Shown here piece by piece: positions 6,673-12,970 of a stretch of 13,074 bases of DNA. The position numbers and the translations under genes are program-made. Origin of the DNA: Trueperaceae bacterium. Lineage in GTDB: Bacteria; Deinococcota; Deinococci; Deinococcales; Trueperaceae. The notes beneath the pieces are model-generated. The model made no database searches, had not been told where the DNA came from, and saw only the letters and a list, made by a program, of their open reading frames with translations. The stretch spans positions 1 through 13,074 of the forward strand of contig SLSQ01000240.1 in the NCBI GenBank assembly GCA_007130355.1, written 5' to 3'. Within the stretch, counting starts at the first letter, position 1. Every line of letters starts with the position of its first letter.

Positions 6673-7122
6673 TCAGCCGAGCTCGTCGGTGTCGAGCCAG
6701 ATCGTGATCGGACCGTGGTTCGTCAGAACGACCTCCATCTCGGTCCGGAAGCGCCCGGTCTCGACCGGCACCTCGAGTTCGGCGAGCTCGTGCACGAACC
6801 GTTCGACCAGCGGATCGGCGTCGTCCGGAGGGGCCGCATCGGTGAAGCCCGGACGGTTGCCGCGGCGGGCGTCGGCGTAGAGGGTGAACTGAGGCACCAC
6901 CAGGGCGCCGCCGCCCACGTCGCGCACGGACAGGTTCATCTTCCCGTCGCCGTCCTCGAACACCCGCAACTTCGCCACCTTGCGGGCGAGGCGCGCGGCC
7001 TGCTCCGGACCGTCGGCCCGCCCGACGCCGAGCAGCACCACCAGCCCGAGGCCGACCCGGCCGACGGTCGCGCCGTCGACCCGCACCTCGGCGCCGGTGG
7101 TCCGCTGCAGAAGCGCCCTCAC
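6673..7122 (-). CDS. dtd: D-aminoacyl-tRNA deacylase
   Basis: Cytosolic homodimeric enzyme that removes D-amino acids (and glycine mischarged on tRNA-Ala) from tRNA. At 149 aa it has the usual length. Family landmarks: MRALLQRTT at the start, KMNLSVRDVGGGALVV (61-76), QFTLYADARRGNRPGF (78-93) and the C-terminal NHGPITIWLDT (135-145), whose Gly-Pro is the cross-dimer chirality filter. The usual SQFTL motif reads PQFTL here, a change at a normally conserved serine. It starts at GTG 7122, overlapping the DUF1844 stop by 4 bp (GTGA), and is followed after 6 bp by the ABA4-like gene. Confidence 0.93.
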   Translation of the reverse strand: MRALLQRTTGAEVRVDGATVGRVGLGLVVLLGVGRADGPEQAARLARKVAKLRVFEDGDGKMNLSVRDVGGGALVVPQFTLYADARRGNRPGFTDAAPPDDADPLVERFVHELAELEVPVETGRFRTEMEVVLTNHGPITIWLDTDELG

Positions 7123-7448
7123 CGGTCGCTCGGGCCCGCGTCGGCGAGCGGGAGCGCCGTGCGGTCCTCGGCGGCGTCGGCGGCGTCCGTGGCGGCGGCG
7201 GTGGCGTCGAGGGCGCCGCGCAGGTCGCGGATCGCGCCGTTCAGCGCCGACCGTTCCGTCTCGTCCAGGTTGCCGCGGGTCTTCTCGGCGAGCATCGAGA
7301 GCAGCGCCAGGCTGCGCTCGGCGGTCCGGCGCGAACGGACGCCGGCCCGGTCGAGGTGACGGCCCATCGGGCTGTGTTCCTCGCCGACCGCCGCCTGCGC
7401 GGAGGAGAGGACGGAGTGCACCAGGCCCACGAACCTCGGGTCCGGCAT
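7119..7448 (-). CDS. DUF1844 family protein
   Basis: Small 109-aa soluble protein. The core SLALLSMLAEKTRGNLDETERSALNGAIRDLR (residues 46-77, in part) matches the DUF1844 pattern of a helix, then M-L-x-x-K-T-x-G-N-L, then a second helix ending L-R. The first 35 residues (MPDPRFVGLVHSVLSSAQAA...) are also helical, and the last ~30 are an Ala/Asp/Thr-rich, probably disordered tail. Function is unknown. I chose ATG 7448 because it overlaps the UDG stop by one base (TGATG) and the conserved region begins soon after. The frame is open further upstream, but only as an antisense-style Arg-rich shadow inside the UDG gene. Its stop overlaps dtd. Confidence 0.78.
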   Translation of the reverse strand: MPDPRFVGLVHSVLSSAQAAVGEEHSPMGRHLDRAGVRSRRTAERSLALLSMLAEKTRGNLDETERSALNGAIRDLRGALDATAAATDAADAAEDRTALPLADAGPSDR

Positions 7449-8074
7449 CAGAAGAGCCCCTGCTGGCGGGAGGTGTCGATCACGACCGGTCCGGAGCGCT
7501 CCTCGGCTCGCCGCACCTCGGCGGCGAGCTCCTTCATCGCCTCCCACATCCGCCACTTCGGTCCGCCCCGCTCGCGCGTCGGGTTCCGCAGCAGGTAGGC
7601 GGGGTGGTAGAGCGGCATCAGCCGCACGCCGTGCCAGTCGTGCCAGGTGCCGTGGAGGCGAGTGATCCCCTCCTGCGTCTCCAGGAACCACTTCGTGGGC
7701 ACGTTGCCGAGGGTGGCGATCACGGCCGGTCCGATCGTGCGGATCTGCGCGAGGAGCAGATCGGCGCTCGCGGCGATCTCGGCCGGCGTGGGGTTGCGGT
7801 TCCCGGGCGGGCGGCGCTTCACGAGGTTCGTGACGTACACCTCCTCGCGCCCCAGGTCGACCGAGGCGAGGATCTGATCGAGGAGGCGTCCGGCCCGCCC
7901 GACGAACGGACGGCCGGAGAGGTCCTCCTCCTCGCCGGGCGCTTCGCCCACGATCATCAGGTCGGCGTGGTCGGGGCCCTCGCCGAACACCAGGGCGTCC
8001 GAAAGGTCGGCGAGCGCCGGATCCTTCGTCGCGGCGTCTCGTTCCAGGTCGGCCAACGTCATGCGGGTCGTCAT
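7448..8074 (-). CDS. Family-4 type uracil-DNA glycosylase without Fe-S cysteines
   Basis: Predicted to excise uracil from DNA and start base-excision repair. The 208-aa protein aligns by eye over its length with the Thermus UDGa type: FGEGPDHADLMIVGEAPGEEED (30-51 in part; motif A GEAPGEEED at 43-51), GRPFVGRAG (54-62), EEVYVTNLVKRRPPGNR (77-93), ITRLHGTWHDWHG and motif B HPAYLLRNP (157-165). It ends in QQGLF, as Thermus UDGa ends in QEPLF. Family-4 enzymes normally bind a 4Fe-4S cluster through four cysteines, but this protein has none. The usual KCRPP is KRRPP, and the N-terminal C-x2-C pair and the fourth cysteine are also absent. ATG 8074 has GGAAG 8 bases upstream; ATG 8062 is possible. 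It lies inside the minus-strand operon. Confidence 0.88.
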   Translation of the reverse strand: MTTRMTLADLERDAATKDPALADLSDALVFGEGPDHADLMIVGEAPGEEEDLSGRPFVGRAGRLLDQILASVDLGREEVYVTNLVKRRPPGNRNPTPAEIAASADLLLAQIRTIGPAVIATLGNVPTKWFLETQEGITRLHGTWHDWHGVRLMPLYHPAYLLRNPTRERGGPKWRMWEAMKELAAEVRRAEERSGPVVIDTSRQQGLF

Positions 8075-8097
8075 ACCACGGTCTTCCGGCAGGTCCG

Positions 8098-8116
8098 CGG
8101 CCGGTTCAACCGGCCG
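8098..8116. other. Perfect hairpin with a stop codon in its loop
   Basis: CGGCCGGT (8098-8105) and ACCGGCCG (8109-8116) form a perfect 8-bp stem. On the minus strand the 3-base loop is the TGA stop codon of the 132-aa gene. It lies 23 bp before the UDG start. There is no T-tract, so it may be an attenuator, an mRNA-processing or stability element, or chance in GC-rich DNA. Confidence 0.5.
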
Positions 8117-8504
8117 AGCGGAGGGAACTGCGCTGGCTGCGCACCGTCCGGCGGACCTTCGGCTCCAGGCCGATCATCAGGAAGAAGTTCTCGAGCGCGT
8201 TCTCGCGGCCCTTGATCTCGACGTGTTCGCCCGGCCCGGTGCCGGTCACGAACGGGAGTTCGCGGTACGCCTCGAGGGCGGTGCGGACGACCTCCTCGGG
8301 CGTGCCCTCGGTCGCCACCTCGGTCAGGCGGCTGTAGACGTCGCGGCGGGCTTCGGCGTGGCGGCGGAAGGCGTCCGGATCGTCGGCCTGTTCGGCGCGG
8401 ACGAGGTCCTGGCGGGCGATGCGGCGGTAGTGCTTGAGGCCGCGCACGATCTCGTCGGTCCCCAGCACGACCTTCACGTCGGTCGGCAGCCCGTTCTCGC
8501 TCAT
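8106..8504 (-). CDS. Unrecognised 132-aa soluble protein
   Basis: I do not recognise this family. The protein is hydrophilic and mostly helical: a short N-terminal part (MSENGLPTDVKVVLGTDE), two helices rich in charged residues (about 17-40 and 44-66, with several Arg and Tyr), a helix at 69-83 (PEEVVRTALEAYREL), and an ENALENFFLMIGLEP segment (101-115) before a basic tail. There is no signal peptide or membrane segment. ATG 8504 is firmly supported by AGAGGAA six bases upstream (8511-8517). It starts 28 bp after the zinc-ribbon gene stop and is followed after 31 bp by UDG, so it belongs to the same operon. Codon use is like its neighbours. Confidence 0.8.
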   Translation of the reverse strand: MSENGLPTDVKVVLGTDEIVRGLKHYRRIARQDLVRAEQADDPDAFRRHAEARRDVYSRLTEVATEGTPEEVVRTALEAYRELPFVTGTGPGEHVEIKGRENALENFFLMIGLEPKVRRTVRSQRSSLRSAG

Positions 8505-8532
8505 GAACCGTTCCTCTCGTTCGTTCGGCACG

Positions 8533-8757
8533 TCAGGCGCGCATCGGACGCCCCGGCGGCGGCGGTGGCGCGTCGTCCTTCACCAGGACGTCGCCGCTGC
8601 GGCGCGTCCAGTCGGCGATCTCGGGACCGTCGCTGCGGTACCCGCACTGCCGGCACTCGAGCTCCTCGAACCCCTCCTCGAAGCGCCAGCGGATCGTTCC
8701 TTCGTCCCCGCACTCGGGGCACGCGTCGCCTTCGTGGTGACCTTCCGCGTCGTACAC
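8533..8757 (-). CDS. Small zinc-ribbon protein
   Basis: A 74-aa protein with two CxxC knuckles: CPEC (Cys13, Cys16) and CRQC (Cys35, Cys38). They are separated by an acidic, aromatic beta-hairpin (TIRWRFEEGFEELE), the arrangement of a zinc ribbon. The C-terminus is Pro-rich (DDAPPPPPGRP). Such proteins often bind nucleic acid or a partner, but the target cannot be told from sequence. The GTG start at 8757 has GGGAGG at 8764-8769, six bases upstream. It is the first gene of the minus-strand group that runs down to the ABA4-like gene. Confidence 0.82.
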   Translation of the reverse strand: MYDAEGHHEGDACPECGDEGTIRWRFEEGFEELECRQCGYRSDGPEIADWTRRSGDVLVKDDAPPPPPGRPMRA

Positions 8758-8777
8758 CGTTCGCCTCCCTTCACGGT

Positions 8778-8793
8778 CCGGACCGGGGTCCGG
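8778..8793. other. Palindromic hairpin upstream of the zinc-ribbon gene
   Basis: CCGGAC (8778-8783) pairs with GTCCGG (8788-8793) around a 4-base loop. An overlapping perfect 12-base palindrome, CGGTCCGGACCG, lies at 8774-8785. It sits between the recN stop and the zinc-ribbon ribosome binding site, so it could end recN transcription or act as an operator. Confidence 0.4.
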
Positions 8794-8801
8794 CTGGCCC
8801 C

Positions 8802-8807
8802 ACGCTA
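8802..8807 (-). promoter_or_regulatory. Weak candidate -10 box for the zinc-ribbon operon
   Basis: TAGCGT on the minus strand, preceded by GGC, fits TANNNT, and its first three bases are the recN stop codon. It would give a leader of about 38 bases containing the 8778-8793 hairpin. There is no -35 and the match is short, so this is tentative. Confidence 0.25.
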
Positions 8808-10445
8808 GCCGAGCGCGGCGTCGGCCGACGTGCTCTCGTCCACCGAGCGGCCGGCCCGCTCGAGCAGGTCGCGCGCCGCGCGGCGGGCCGGTTCGCCGTC
8901 GTGCCCGGCCAGCATGCGCGCCAACTCCCGTTCGCGGTCCTCGCCGTCGACCTGCGCGACCGATCCGATCGTGCGGCGGTCCGCGGTCCGCTTCGCGACC
9001 CGGTACTGACGGTCGGCGCAGGCGGCGACCTGAGCGAGGTGGGTGACGACGAGGACCTGGTGCCGCCGGCCCAGCTCGGCGAGGAGCTCGCCGACCGCCG
9101 CGGCCGCGGCGCCTCCGACGCCGGCGTCGACCTCGTCGAAGACGAGGGTGGCGCGCTCGTCGCCGGTGACGAGCCAGAGGGCGAGCATGACGCGCGACCG
9201 TTCGCCGCCGGAGGCGGCCTGGGCGATCGCCGCCGCCGGCTCGCCCGGGTTGGCCGCCAGTTCGAACGCGACGCGTTCGGTGCCGTGCGGCCCGGGCGGC
9301 ACCGGATCGAGCCGCACGCCGAGCCGGGCTCCGGGCAGCGCGAGGCGTTCGAGCAGCGGTGCGATCTCGCCTTCGAGTCGCTCGGCGGCGCGTTCACGGC
9401 CCTCGCGCAGGACGGCCGCGTGCCGCAGCAGTTCGGCATGGTGGCGCGCGGCCGCCGCTTCGAGGTCGCGGATCGAGCGGTCGTCCTCCTCGAGCGCGTC
9501 GCGTTCGCGGACCGACCGATCGCGGAAGGCGAGGACGTCGGCGCTGCCGTCCCCGTACTTGGCGAAGAGGCGTTGCAGGACGGTCAGGCGCCGCTCGACG
9601 GCGTCGAGCCGCGCCGGGTCGGCGTCGAAGGCGTCGAGGAAGGTACGGAGCTCGTCCGCGACCGCCTGAACGCCTTGCGCGGCTTCGCCCAGGTCGCGCG
9701 CCAGCGCCGCGAGGTGGGGATCGAAGCGTGCGGCCCCGTCCAAGTCGCGGCGCGCGCCGGCGAGGGGGCCGAGGGCGCCCGGCTCCTCGTCGAGCGCCCG
9801 CAACGCTTCGGCCACCCCGGTCGCGATGCGGTCGGCGTGCCTCAGGCGTTCCGCCTCGACGGTTCGTTCCTCCTCCTCGCCGGCCCGGAGTTCGGCCGCG
9901 TCGATCTCGTCGATGGCGGCCTGGAGCGCGTCGCGTCGGCGCAGGCGTTCGCGCGCCCCGGCGCGCAGCTCCTCGAGCCGGTCCTCGTCCCGGCGCTTCG
10001 CGGCGTACGCCGCGCGGTAGGCGTCGCGGGCGCGGGCCCCCTCCTCCGGGAGCAGGCGGTCGAGCGCGTCGCGCTGCGCGGCGGGGGCGAGGAGCGCATG
10101 GTGCGCGTGCTGCGCGAAGACGGCGATCCGGTCGCGGGTCGCCTCCTGAACCTCGCCCACCGTCACCCGCTCGCCGTCGAGGCGGGCGTGGTGGCGTCCG
10201 TTCGCGCCGAGCGAGCGGGCGACGGTCGACGGCGCGTCGTCGAACTCGGCCTGGATCAGGGCGCGCTCCGCACCGTGCCGCACCCACGACGCGTCGGCCC
10301 GTGCGCCGGCGAGGAGCTGCAACGCGTCCACGAGAAGCGACTTGCCGGTGCCGGTCTCGCCGGTGAAGGCGGCGAGCCCCGGACCGAACTCGATGCGGGC
10401 GTCCTCGACCAGAACGAAGTCGCGGAGTTCGAGGGCGAGCAGCAC
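8805..10445 (-). CDS. recN: DNA repair protein RecN (SMC-like ATPase)
   Basis: SMC-family ATPase that acts at double-strand breaks and promotes DNA end cohesion during recombination repair. The 546-aa length is normal. The N-terminal LELRDFVLVEDARIEFGPGL stretch is typical. Walker A is GETGTGKS (29-36). The ABC signature is ASGGERSRV (from 411), Walker B is TLVFDEVDAGVGG (from ~433) and the His loop is VVTHLAQVA (from ~466). Between the ATPase halves are long Arg/Glu/Ala-rich coiled-coil arms around a short central hinge. It starts at GTG 10445, six bases after a TATCCT box, so the mRNA is probably leaderless. It follows nrnA after 69 bp on the same strand. No canonical radiation/desiccation response palindrome is seen upstream. 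Confidence 0.95.
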   Translation of the reverse strand: MLLALELRDFVLVEDARIEFGPGLAAFTGETGTGKSLLVDALQLLAGARADASWVRHGAERALIQAEFDDAPSTVARSLGANGRHHARLDGERVTVGEVQEATRDRIAVFAQHAHHALLAPAAQRDALDRLLPEEGARARDAYRAAYAAKRRDEDRLEELRAGARERLRRRDALQAAIDEIDAAELRAGEEEERTVEAERLRHADRIATGVAEALRALDEEPGALGPLAGARRDLDGAARFDPHLAALARDLGEAAQGVQAVADELRTFLDAFDADPARLDAVERRLTVLQRLFAKYGDGSADVLAFRDRSVRERDALEEDDRSIRDLEAAAARHHAELLRHAAVLREGRERAAERLEGEIAPLLERLALPGARLGVRLDPVPPGPHGTERVAFELAANPGEPAAAIAQAASGGERSRVMLALWLVTGDERATLVFDEVDAGVGGAAAAAVGELLAELGRRHQVLVVTHLAQVAACADRQYRVAKRTADRRTIGSVAQVDGEDRERELARMLAGHDGEPARRAARDLLERAGRSVDESTSADAALG

Positions 10446-10451
10446 GGCCTC

Positions 10452-10457
10452 AGGATA
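10452..10457 (-). promoter_or_regulatory. -10 box of a leaderless recN promoter
   Basis: TATCCT on the minus strand is followed by exactly six bases and then the GTG start. Initiation about seven bases downstream of a -10 box would put +1 on the start codon itself. The GAGG inside the spacer is only two bases from GTG, too close to work as a normal ribosome binding site. Confidence 0.6.
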
Positions 10458-10514
10458 GTCCAGTCGCGCCGGTCGCGGGTCGCTCGGTCGGCACGGGCCC
10501 CACGGCCGATCGGC

Positions 10515-11522
10515 TCAAGCCGGGGCGTCCTCGTGGCGGGCGAGCTCGCGGGCGACGGCGTCGAGCACCGTCGTCTCGGCCGCCGCGAGGTCGCGGCCGT
10601 GCACCTTGGCGCCCGCGGCGGCGACGTGCCCGCCGCCCCCGAGCTCGAGGCAGATCCGCTGCGCGGAGACCGGCGGGCGGGCGCGGACGCTCACCTTGAC
10701 GCCGTCCTCCGCCTCCTTGAGCAGGATCGCCACGCGCGTCCCCTCCGCGTAGCGGATGAGGCCGACGAAGTCGTCCCCGTCCCCGGCGTCGCCGACGTCG
10801 CTCTTCATGGCGAGGGTCCGGTGGGCGAGCGCCACGCGCCCCTCCAAGGGGAAGCGGACGGTGCTCATGACGGCGCCGAGGAGGCGGAAGTAGGCGGGCG
10901 GGCGGCGCTGCAGCCGGTCGATCAGCGCCGCGTAGTCGATCCCCACCTCGATCAGCGATCCGGCACGCGTGAGGGCGGCCCGGTCGGTGTTTCCGAAGCG
11001 GAGGATTCCGGTGTCGGTGAGGAGCCCGACCAGGCACGGCTCGGCCAGCTCGGGGGTCCAGGCGACCGGCAGCGCGTCGATCAGGTCGGCCACCAGCATG
11101 GCGGTGGCGGCGGCTCCCGGTTCGACCAGCGCCAGGTCGCCGAAGCGGTCGTTGGTGCCGTGGTGGTCGACGTTGATCGTGAAGGCGGCGCCGGTCGTCG
11201 GCGCTCCGGTCGCGCGGCCCTCCTCGCCCACGTCGAGGACGACGAGCAGCGCGCCGTCGGGCAGCTCCGCCTGCGGCGGGGCGAGGTCGTCGTCGGCGAC
11301 GACGAACCGGAGGTAGGCCGGCGCTTCGACCGGAACGATCGTGCGGGCGCCGAGGGCGCGCAAGGCGCGAGAGAGGCCGACGGCGCTTCCGAGCGCGTCG
11401 CCGTCCGGGTCCTCGTGCGCGATCAGCACGATCGGGCCGGTCCAGCCGGCCAGGCGGGCGGCGACCTCGCGTACCTTCTCGCGGTACGACGGTTCGCCAC
11501 GATTGTCGGGGGTCACGGTCAT
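10515..11522 (-). CDS. nrnA: DHH-family phosphoesterase, NrnA-type oligoribonuclease/pAp phosphatase
   Basis: Predicted cytosolic enzyme that degrades short RNA or linear dinucleotides to mononucleotides and may dephosphorylate pAp. Motifs of the DHH/DHHA1 fold are in order: HEDPDGDALGS (36-46), Asp97 in VVLDVGE, DHH (119-121) in NVDHHGTND, Asp170 in GLLTDTGILRF, and the substrate-binding GGGGHVAAAG (295-304) near the C-terminus. At 335 aa it has the usual NrnA length and lacks the additional domains of GdpP or RecJ. ATG 11522 lies six bases after a TAGGGT box. It diverges from the protease gene and precedes recN by 69 bp. Exact substrate preference cannot be read from the sequence. Confidence 0.9.
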   Translation of the reverse strand: MTVTPDNRGEPSYREKVREVAARLAGWTGPIVLIAHEDPDGDALGSAVGLSRALRALGARTIVPVEAPAYLRFVVADDDLAPPQAELPDGALLVVLDVGEEGRATGAPTTGAAFTINVDHHGTNDRFGDLALVEPGAAATAMLVADLIDALPVAWTPELAEPCLVGLLTDTGILRFGNTDRAALTRAGSLIEVGIDYAALIDRLQRRPPAYFRLLGAVMSTVRFPLEGRVALAHRTLAMKSDVGDAGDGDDFVGLIRYAEGTRVAILLKEAEDGVKVSVRARPPVSAQRICLELGGGGHVAAAGAKVHGRDLAAAETTVLDAVARELARHEDAPA

Positions 11523-11528
11523 GGCCGC

Positions 11529-11534
11529 ACCCTA
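11529..11534 (-). promoter_or_regulatory. -10 box of a leaderless nrnA promoter
   Basis: TAGGGT on the minus strand lies exactly six bases before ATG 11522. This is the same geometry as recN and the protease gene. There is no ribosome binding site in the six-base spacer (GCGGCC). Confidence 0.5.
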
Positions 11535-11594
11535 CCGCCGTCCGAGCGCCCAAGGACGGGCGCCCACGTCACGGAGCCGGACGCGGCGGCGGGC

Positions 11595-11600
11595 CATACT
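11595..11600 (+). promoter_or_regulatory. -10 box of a leaderless protease promoter
   Basis: CATACT, close to TATAAT, lies exactly six bases before ATG 11607. The spacer GCGGCC is identical to the one before nrnA and has no Shine-Dalgarno sequence. A leaderless transcript is the simplest reading. Confidence 0.5.
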
Positions 11601-11606
11601 GCGGCC

Positions 11607-12917
11607 ATGCCCACCCTCGAACCCGGGCCCGATCGGTCCGAACCGGAACGCGACGGGTCGGAGCCGACCGGATCGCCCGCCGGGACGCCGCAGGCGCCGC
11701 AGCTGCCCGCACCGGCGCGTGCGCCCCGGCGCGGACTCCGGGGGGTCACCTTCGGGCTGCTCGCCCTGCTCGCGGTGATCGCCGTCCTGGCGCCGCGCCT
11801 GTCCGCCCCGGACGACCTGCGGCACGTTCAGGCCGGACCGCCCGACCCGGTGGCGCCGACCGGGGCGCTCGAGTCCGCCTTCGAGGTGGCGCGCGAGGCG
11901 GCGTTGCGCATCGAGGCGCGCTGCGAGGCCGGACCGCGGCATGCGGTGCTGGGGGTCGGGAGCGGCTTCTTCGCCAGTCCGGACGGCGGGGTGCTGACCG
12001 CCTACCACGTGGTCGAGAGCGACGGCGGCGACCGCTGTCCCGCACGCTACGTGGCGATCGACGCTTCGGGCGCGGAGCACGCGCTCGAGCTGATCGGATT
12101 CGACGCCTACTTCGACCTGGCCTGGATGCGGGCCGACGTCTCCGGCGAGGTGCCGTACCTGAAGCTCGCCACCGACGCGCCCCGGCCGGGCACCGAGGTC
12201 GTCGCGATCGGAAACAGCCGCGGCGACGTGATCGCCCCCCGGGCCGGCCGCGTCACGCGGCTCGGGGTCCGGGCCGGCCGACCCGACTTCGCCGACGGCA
12301 CCATCGAGATCACGGCCGCCTTGGCGCCCGGTGACTCCGGCGGGCCGGTGGTGACCCGGTCGGGCGAGGCGGTCGGCGTGGTGAGTTTCATCAGCTTCAC
12401 CCCCGGCGCGCTGCAGTCGGACGCCTACGTGCCCCCGTTCCTCCGGGGCGTGGCGCTGCCGAACGACTTCGCCTCGTATGCGGTGCCGGTCGCCCGTGAC
12501 GCCGACCTGGTCGCCGCGGTCCGCGACGGGGTGCGTCGGGACGTGCCGGTGATCGGGTTCTCCTGGCGGCCCGGTTTCGACTACGAGCCCGGCCGCAGCG
12601 CCTGGCCGTTCGGACCGCGGCCGGGTCCGGTGGTGGTCGACGTCGCGCCCGACGGTCCGGCCGACCGGGCGGGGCTGCGCCCGTACCGGGAGCGGCCGGT
12701 GCGCAGCGAGACCGGCGACGTGATCGGCGTCGAGCGGGAGGGCGACGTGATCGTGGCCGTCGATGGGACGCCGACCCCGACGTTCGAGGCGCTCCTCGCC
12801 GAGGTGCGTCTCAAGGCGATCGGCGAGACGGTGACCCTGACCGTCCAGCGTGGCCGCGCGACGGTGCGGCTCGACCTCGTGCTCGGCGCCAAGCGGGACG
12901 TCTTCGCGGCGAACTGA
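11607..12917 (+). CDS. Membrane-anchored HtrA/DegP-like serine protease with PDZ domain
   Basis: Predicted envelope quality-control protease. The 436 residues divide into a Pro/Glu-rich cytosolic tail (1-45), one membrane anchor (about 47-63, VTFGLLALLAVIAVLAP), a trypsin-like domain with the triad His134 (TAYHVVE), Asp170 (AYFDLAWM) and Ser244 (GDSGGPVV), and a C-terminal PDZ domain (about 338-425: VVVDVAPDGPADRAGL, then EGDVIVAVDGTPTPTFEAL). The PDZ carries an extra ~15-residue insert after GLRPY. Cys106 and Cys144 are the only cysteines and both lie outside the membrane, so a disulfide is possible. ATG 11607 is preceded by a -10 box rather than a ribosome binding site. It is divergent from nrnA and convergent with tRNA-Ile. 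Confidence 0.9.
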   Translation: MPTLEPGPDRSEPERDGSEPTGSPAGTPQAPQLPAPARAPRRGLRGVTFGLLALLAVIAVLAPRLSAPDDLRHVQAGPPDPVAPTGALESAFEVAREAALRIEARCEAGPRHAVLGVGSGFFASPDGGVLTAYHVVESDGGDRCPARYVAIDASGAEHALELIGFDAYFDLAWMRADVSGEVPYLKLATDAPRPGTEVVAIGNSRGDVIAPRAGRVTRLGVRAGRPDFADGTIEITAALAPGDSGGPVVTRSGEAVGVVSFISFTPGALQSDAYVPPFLRGVALPNDFASYAVPVARDADLVAAVRDGVRRDVPVIGFSWRPGFDYEPGRSAWPFGPRPGPVVVDVAPDGPADRAGLRPYRERPVRSETGDVIGVEREGDVIVAVDGTPTPTFEALLAEVRLKAIGETVTLTVQRGRATVRLDLVLGAKRDVFAAN

Positions 12918-12938
12918 CTCGGCACGATCCCACGAACG

Positions 12939-12966
12939 ACGGCCCCGGTCGGTGGACCGGGGCCGT
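12939..12966. terminator. Strong bidirectional hairpin between protease and tRNA-Ile
   Basis: ACGGCCCCGGTC (12939-12950) pairs perfectly with GACCGGGGCCGT (12955-12966) around the loop GGTG, giving a 12-bp GC-rich stem. It lies 21 bp after the protease stop and 4 bp beyond the tRNA 3' end on the other strand. No T-tract follows on either side, but the position between convergent genes supports a shared terminator. Confidence 0.7.
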
Positions 12967-12970
12967 GGCG

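Noticed and set aside
10446..10514. Radiation/desiccation response palindrome upstream of recN
   Set aside because: I looked for a TTATG-type palindrome as known in Deinococcus; nothing resembling it is present in this GC-rich gap, only the short palindrome GCCGATCGGC.
8061..11606. Very long plus-strand open frame running into the protease gene
   Set aside because: It lies antisense to UDG, the 132-aa gene, recN and nrnA, which all have clear motifs. GC-rich DNA lacks stop codons in shadow frames. Only the part from ATG 11607 has protease and PDZ motifs.
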